Positions 58,208 through 64,000 of a stretch of 64,000 bases of DNA are shown here, one piece after another. Under the pieces are notes generated by a model, which worked only from the letters and a program-made list of their open reading frames with translations, searched no databases and was not told the origin of the DNA. Source of the stretch: Microvelia longipes (lineage: Eukaryota; Arthropoda; Insecta; Hemiptera; Veliidae); assembly GCA_018340805.1 (NCBI GenBank), contig JACMZG010001914.1, positions 19,728,781 through 19,792,780 of the forward strand. The letters run 5' to 3'. Position numbers and translations under genes: made by a program. Numbering within the stretch: position 1 is the first letter of the stretch; every line of letters begins with the position of its first letter.

Positions 58208-59948
58208 TTTAGGTGAATTTTATCTATAATTATTTTTAGGTTTTACAAAGATTATTTTTGTGATATTACTGGCTTATTTGAAATAATGTTACTAAGATCT
58301 GGCTTCACTTGCGTTTCATGTGTTCATAACCAAAGTTTATTAAATGGTTTTTTACTGATATGTAATATGAAAGTGAATATCTGTTGTTATAGTTGGGTGA
58401 GTTACAAAACTGTTTCTTCATAATTGTAATAATTATGAGTTAAAATTAGAAAGTTTATTTATTTGATTTATATTGTATACGAGAAGCCTCAACCAAGTAA
58501 TATTACTATATACATGTCTATTACTTTCAATTTAGTTATTGGACCTGATCGAGTTTAAAGGTTTTATAACTTGTAAAGAAGTGTATTTGTAAGTAGAAAA
58601 GTAATTTGATGGGATTGTATCAAATGCCATTCCTAATCAAGCCAATTTTATTTATGTATTTTTTTCTATTCTAAAAAATGTAGCTGTTGATTTAAAAAAA
58701 AAAATGTTGATATAATTTGTTCCAGAGGAAATAAGTTTATTGAAAGCCATGACTTTTACTTTTTGCCCTGCAGGTTTTAGTGTATATGCCTAATTGAACT
58801 ATAATTACCGTACTAGAAGCATGGTATTGGCTTCATGATGTTATCAGTATAACTTCATTTCAGAATAACTTGAATGATTTATAAAAATTAAAAATTTATA
58901 TTCTGTTACTTTCAAAACAGCACAGGCTAATTATGTGTATTCTCCAAAGATTGGTAATTTTATTTTAAATAATTTTATTCATTTCACTTGGCCATGTTTC
59001 TTAAAATTGACTATCTATAATGAAGCAATTAAAGCTCATTTATATTGTTATTTATAGTTATTTCATTGTCTTGGGTTTGTCTAATGTCAGACCTGATGTG
59101 TCAAATAGAGGGCTAACTCTATAATTTCTTGCTCAGGATTTCTTCCACCCTGGTAAAACCACTTTTTAGTTGCTTATATTATCATCATTTTGTGTTTAGA
59201 TTTTTTTTAATTTTTACCCAAGAAGTAAACTTTCTCCAACACCCAAGACTCTGCCTTCAGAAGCCAAAAAACCCTATCTGACGGTTTTTAATTTTTTTCA
59301 TGATAATCGAGTTTAAAGTTTGAGGGTTTATAGCTTCCATATTATTTGCTTGATTTTATTATTTTGCATCAATTGATCAAGCATTCAGTGCTTATTATTT
59401 GTTATTTTAAATAGATAATTATAATTACTATCTTTTACTTCCTGTCACCATCTGTAAGCACCTCTCTTAACATCTCTGGTTTTTTTCCAACCCTCCACAT
59501 TTAACCTCCCTGTAACTATCCCTAACCACTCAAATAGTTATGATCATACACCACAACAACAAACATATCATGTTGGCTAACACAAACAGCTTTTATGAGA
59601 AGCAAAATAACCTTAAAGAAGCAATAATACCCCATCTAACATCAGTTGGTGTATTTTTGCTTCTGTTTTTTTCTTAGGGCCCTCTCGCTTAAGGAAATAA
59701 ATGCCCCACCTTCAAATCTTTAATTTCTCTTATTTAAGATGAAGATAGGCCTTGGGAACCATCAAAAATTGCAAAAATGCCCCCTTAAATCCCTAGATAT
59801 GCAAAAATCTAATTTTCAACTAAAATGTCTGATAGGTTTTTTTGGCTTCTTACAGCAGAAATGTAGTATCTAAGAACTTTGGAACTATTAAAAATTTAAT
59901 AAAAAAAAATTGTTTTTAATAATTAATTTATATTTTTATAAACTGTAG
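58208..59948. other. Putative 3' UTR then A/T-rich non-coding DNA
   Basis: There is no canonical poly(A) signal close to the stop. No gene or clear repeat was seen. Confidence 0.45.
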
Positions 59949-60046
59949 GTACTATAGATTTTTCAGATTTAATTAAGAATCAATGCCATCAAATTTGTGA
60001 AACATATAATGATTGTTATTATTGTGGAAAACAAGCTCCTAAATAG
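59949..60046 (+). CDS. Candidate alternative terminal exon of the zinc-finger gene
   Basis: The acceptor aaactgtag (ending 59948) opens in phase 1, the phase used by exons A, B and the finger exon. It reads TIDFSDLIKNQCHQICETYN and DCYYCGKQAPK, stop TAG 60044-60046. It contains two Cys pairs and a His. If spliced from exon A or B it gives ...FMKIG-TIDFSD.... There is no homology support, and short open stretches after a chance acceptor are common, so confidence is low. Confidence 0.3.
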
Positions 60047-63000
60047 GATATTAAGCTCTTCTGGCACTTTTCCAGATTATGTGACCTCTTGTGTTTATTT
60101 ACCTTCGTCATTAATAGATTGTGTCAATTATGATTTATCAATACCTTACTTTTAAACAAGGGGACATCTAATCTTGAAAAGCACCGCTTTTCTATCTCAA
60201 TTCTAAAAAACATGGGCCTCTCCACATCATGAATTTTTCCCAGCTGAGAACTGTGCTAGCTATAGGTATGGTTGTGGTCAAACACTTTACACTAGCTCTA
60301 GAAATGATTGTTGAAAATACATGTTTTTTTCAAAAAGATTTTGGAATTCTGTTGAAAATTTATGATGGTTGCTATTTCGAGACTCCAGGTTGGATTTTGC
60401 CCAAAAACTAATCAGTTCATCCTCTCATAGGACTTATTTTTAATTTTATATGCTTTACTTAAGCTGTTTAACCTGTACTTTTGCCCACAAAAAAGGTGCA
60501 CATACAGACTACCACATACTCGTTCTAACATCATTAGATGTTGGAACAAGGTTTTCTTATGAAAAAATTATGAGTTCCATTTTGTCTTAATAGAGATAGA
60601 GGAGCAATAAACCCTAGAGACTGATTTTTCCTATGGCACATTTTTAACAATGGAAAGTAAAAACGAAATAGTAGTTCTCTATGCTGTTTTGGGATGACCT
60701 AATACAGCTCGAAAAGCTACTACGAGCTAATTTTCAAAAGATCAAGTAAAAATTTGTAAAAAGGGGGACCAGCGCTAGTAAGTGTCAAAGGTAGAAGAAG
60801 ATGGAAGTCGACATTATTTATGTTACCCGTGCTCTTTATATTTATCTGTCTTTTTTTATGTTGTACCAGCTTCAAAATCTATATTTATGTCGAATAGAAA
60901 CTTGACTAAAATGTTGAGGAGAGTGAATTCAATAGTCTTATTGATTCTATTCCACTATAGCTCTAATACACAAAGCTTATGAAAATTTTACCTAACCACG
61001 CCAAGGAGTATCACCACTGGGTGATTCCTCCTATCAAGACTGCCAAGTCACTTTAACCAGCATGAACACTATGTCAAATACATTTATTGTAGACAATAAT
61101 CAGTAAAATTAAAACAAACAATTTAGGTATTTTTAACTTCTTTCTTTTTGATAGAAAAATGAGCTGTGGAGTTTCAAAATAGGGAAAAATATATGTCTCT
61201 CAACCATTAATTTGAGATGAAATATTAATAAATGCATATTATTGCATGTATTGATAGAGCAATACATGCGATATAATAGAATAAAAACTTTCTTTTTCCC
61301 TTTCTTTCATTTTGTTGGTATATGCTAATTTAGGACCCACCACTTTCAGTAGTTTGAATATGTGCAATATGTTTTAACGGACTAATTTTTAAACTTATGA
61401 AGTTTTTACCATCACAGTATTAATTTTTATTTTGTAAAATATAATTTTAAATTATAGAGTAGATATTTGGAACAGATATATGAATGACATGTGTATGAAA
61501 ATTAAATAAATGAAATAAATAAATTGTATTATTTTTTCCAGTAACTGTAGTTAAAAAAATGTGAGAGGTTGTTTTTTTAATGCATTCTATAAATATCTTT
61601 TCTGAAATCACCTCTCTTTTTTACTTACCCCTTAATATGCTTCTATCATATCTAAACAATTTTTTAATATCTTACTATCTGGGTAAAGTATGAACTAACA
61701 ACCAAATTAGACAATAAAGCCGATTCTAAGGAGATATAAAGCATTTTCTTTTTATGTAGAATGCTGAGTTTCAAAGAAGGTTTAATAGAAATCTTAGTTT
61801 TAAATCATGCATCATCTGTTACTGCTACCTATGAGCAATCCGATGACTTTTATTGTTGTCCTCTTAAAACCTTTAAGATTTTTTGTGCAAGTTTAAAATT
61901 AGGTTATTTTTAACATTCCTGAGAGGTTGATTGTTAGATTTATGTAAGAGGTAGTATTTTGGGTAGAATTCATTTCAGAAACTGGCCTCTAATTTTTATT
62001 TCAAACCATCTTAAAGATTAGAGTATTTGCGCTATTTTCTTTTATTGCTTTATCTAAAAGTATGTCATGTAGTGTTAACCCTTGTAAAATATTTTAGAAG
62101 ATTTAGCAAAAACAACTAAATATAAATTCAAAATGACCTTATGGCATGAAAGAGACTCATAGTTTAGTGTACGACATATATAGGGATTAAACCAACATTA
62201 CGTTCCTGGACCTTGTAGTACTCCTAGGCTTCTCTGTATAGCTCTTTTTAACATTCACCAATTCCTGGGCATTGTTTTCTCCTCATTTTTAATTATCTGT
62301 TTCTACAATTTAAAAATAAGGAAAACAATTTTGGTGCAGCTTAATATAATTTGTTAATTTTAACTTAAAAATGCAAATACTCTTTTCAATTAAATGTAGG
62401 GTTACATTTTTATTTGTAAGTATGATTTTAATTGTATGATATTTAAAAGATTTTGTAAATTAAATGTATTATTTTTAATAGTTTCATTTGCTTTTATTTT
62501 CTTATTGTACCATTGTCATTACACCAGAAATCAAAGTATATTCTTGTTGGGCCTGTAGCATCAACTTTTTTAAATGCTATACAATTATACTATATAAAAT
62601 AAAAAATAAATGTTATTATTTTTGGGGAAAAGTATCATCCTGCTGATAACAACATTTATTACAACTTAAATAAATCATTTTGAAACCCATTGAAAAATTT
62701 ATAAACTATTTGTCCTTTCTACCAGGATGTAGCTAATTTTTCTAAAACGATATACCAATTTGCCTTTGACAAAATATCGAGCAAGAAGTTTTCATACCCA
62801 AACTTTTTTATTTTTTTTATTAAAATATTATTCATTCTTTTCTAAGGGATATACTTTTTCATGTTTACATCATTCACATAATTTGTGCCAACTCTAAGTT
62901 AACCCAACATTAGCAAAACACAAAAATTAATGTCAGGAGTAATAAGTTATAGACAATAATAAAAGAGAAAGAAGAAGAAGTTCCTTGTTTGTTTGTTTAC

Positions 63001-64000
63001 ATGTTACAAACCTAACTGTATGATTGTTATTATATCATTGTTTATTCTAATTTTTTAAAGTAATTTACTATTTATGGATTTATTTAATTTACTACATGAT
63101 CGGTAAGAGCAATCGCTATTATATAGTCCTTATGTAATTTGGTTTTATCATGTTTAAAAAAATGTGATGGCTTAAACGATTTAACCCCCTCCATTTTTTA
63201 ACTGGTTATCTTTTTTTCTTACTTAGCAATTTTCTTAACCTAGGATTAAAAATTAGAGAAACACCGAAATTAAGAAGATATCTAAAGTGATAAAACAAGA
63301 CCTTGCCTCTAATTATTTGACCAGGAAGGGATTTCTGTCAAATTAATAGTTCCTCTCATTATTCACTATACTCCTTGTGCTATATCTTTCTACATGAAAA
63401 CAACTGTTTTAATAGAAGCAGCAGGCGTCCAACTTTGGAAAGAAAAAAATACATACTGGTACTTGGGTGACGTCACAGGATAACCATAGTACAAACTCCT
63501 AATGGGTGTGCTCTAAACACGCGTTGTGACATCCATGTAGTGGTGTGTTAATATAAGGGCACAGTGCTTCCTAACGGCCACGAAACGGTGGAAAAATATT
63601 CAATATTGCTTACTCATGAGGTAAACTAAGGCAGCACCAGGCTAATTCTTATCAGCTGAGGGATCCGAGGATTCTTATTCTTTGCCAATTTCATCAGGAA
63701 AATTTGCTTATGAGATAGCATAAAGGTTACAGTATAATCAAAACAGTTAAGGTTATTTTACTCAGTGCCTATTTCTTTATTAAACTTATAAGTGAAACCA
63801 ATGTGTTACTTCACAATGTTTCCTGATCCTTTTTAAAATCTAACATAGTAAACAACATTAACATTAAAGCAGTAGGTAACAAATTAATCAATTTGTATCA
63901 ATCGATCAAATGAATTTTTGTAAGTTTATTAAATGTTTTAGGAAAGGGACACAGCTGTCCTAAGTAATAACTTAACTGTCACAATTTATTTTTGAATTTG
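60047..64000. other. A/T-rich DNA without a recognised gene
   Basis: ORFs at 60229-60411 and 60782-60982 lack coding composition. A 50-codon ORF at 61761-61913 directly follows an acceptor-like tttttatgtag but is not in the zinc-finger phase. No repeats from the left part of the window recur here. Confidence 0.5.

Noticed and set aside
61760..61913. 50-codon ORF after an acceptor-like site, starting MLSFKEG
   Set aside because: The KEG echo of the zinc-finger exons is in a different phase; read in phase 1 it stops at once.

Overview
This window looks like nuclear DNA from an insect. It is strongly A/T-rich, has long introns with GT-AG splice sites, and carries many (TA)n microsatellites and short inverted-repeat elements. 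The recognisable proteins are insect families: a dusky/miniature-type ZP cuticle protein, an ABCG8-like half transporter with the insect-style linker, and a C2H2 zinc-finger protein. I could not place it to an order; nothing bacterial or viral was seen.

Layout. 1-12.8 kb (+): a ZP-domain apical matrix gene. A small signal-peptide exon (3312-3365) and one large exon (11197-12537) join in phase 0 across a 7.8 kb intron. That intron holds a degenerate tandem array (unit about 180-220 bp, 5.7-8.4 kb), two foldback elements (8436-9075 and 9492-10178) and an intact 80-codon single-exon ORF (9111-9353) that looks protein-coding. Two 5S-rRNA-derived SINE copies lie upstream. 12.8-39.9 kb: gene-poor, very A/T-rich DNA with foldback/MITE elements, microsatellites and a 390-bp duplicated segment (31.1 and 35.6 kb); I found no convincing gene there.

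40.0-52.4 kb (-): an ABCG8-like half transporter in 12 exons whose splice phases agree from exon 1 to exon 10. Its nucleotide-binding domain departs from consensus at Walker A, the signature and the switch histidine. The last two exons carry small frame disruptions next to a 24-G run, so this end is either decaying or badly sequenced. 54.36-54.83 kb (-): a frameshifted non-LTR retrotransposon RT remnant. 55.9-58.2 kb (+): a zinc-finger gene with two related, symmetric phase-1 cassette exons, each ending in the motif SPLDFMKIG, upstream of an exon with six C2H2 fingers. A possible alternative terminal exon in the same phase lies at 59949-60046. The rest, to 64 kb, is non-coding as far as I can see.

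The three main genes show no functional link. The ZP protein should act in apical extracellular matrix and cuticle shaping, the ABCG protein in lipid or sterol transport at a membrane, and the zinc-finger protein in the nucleus. All calls come from reading the sequence; no search was run.
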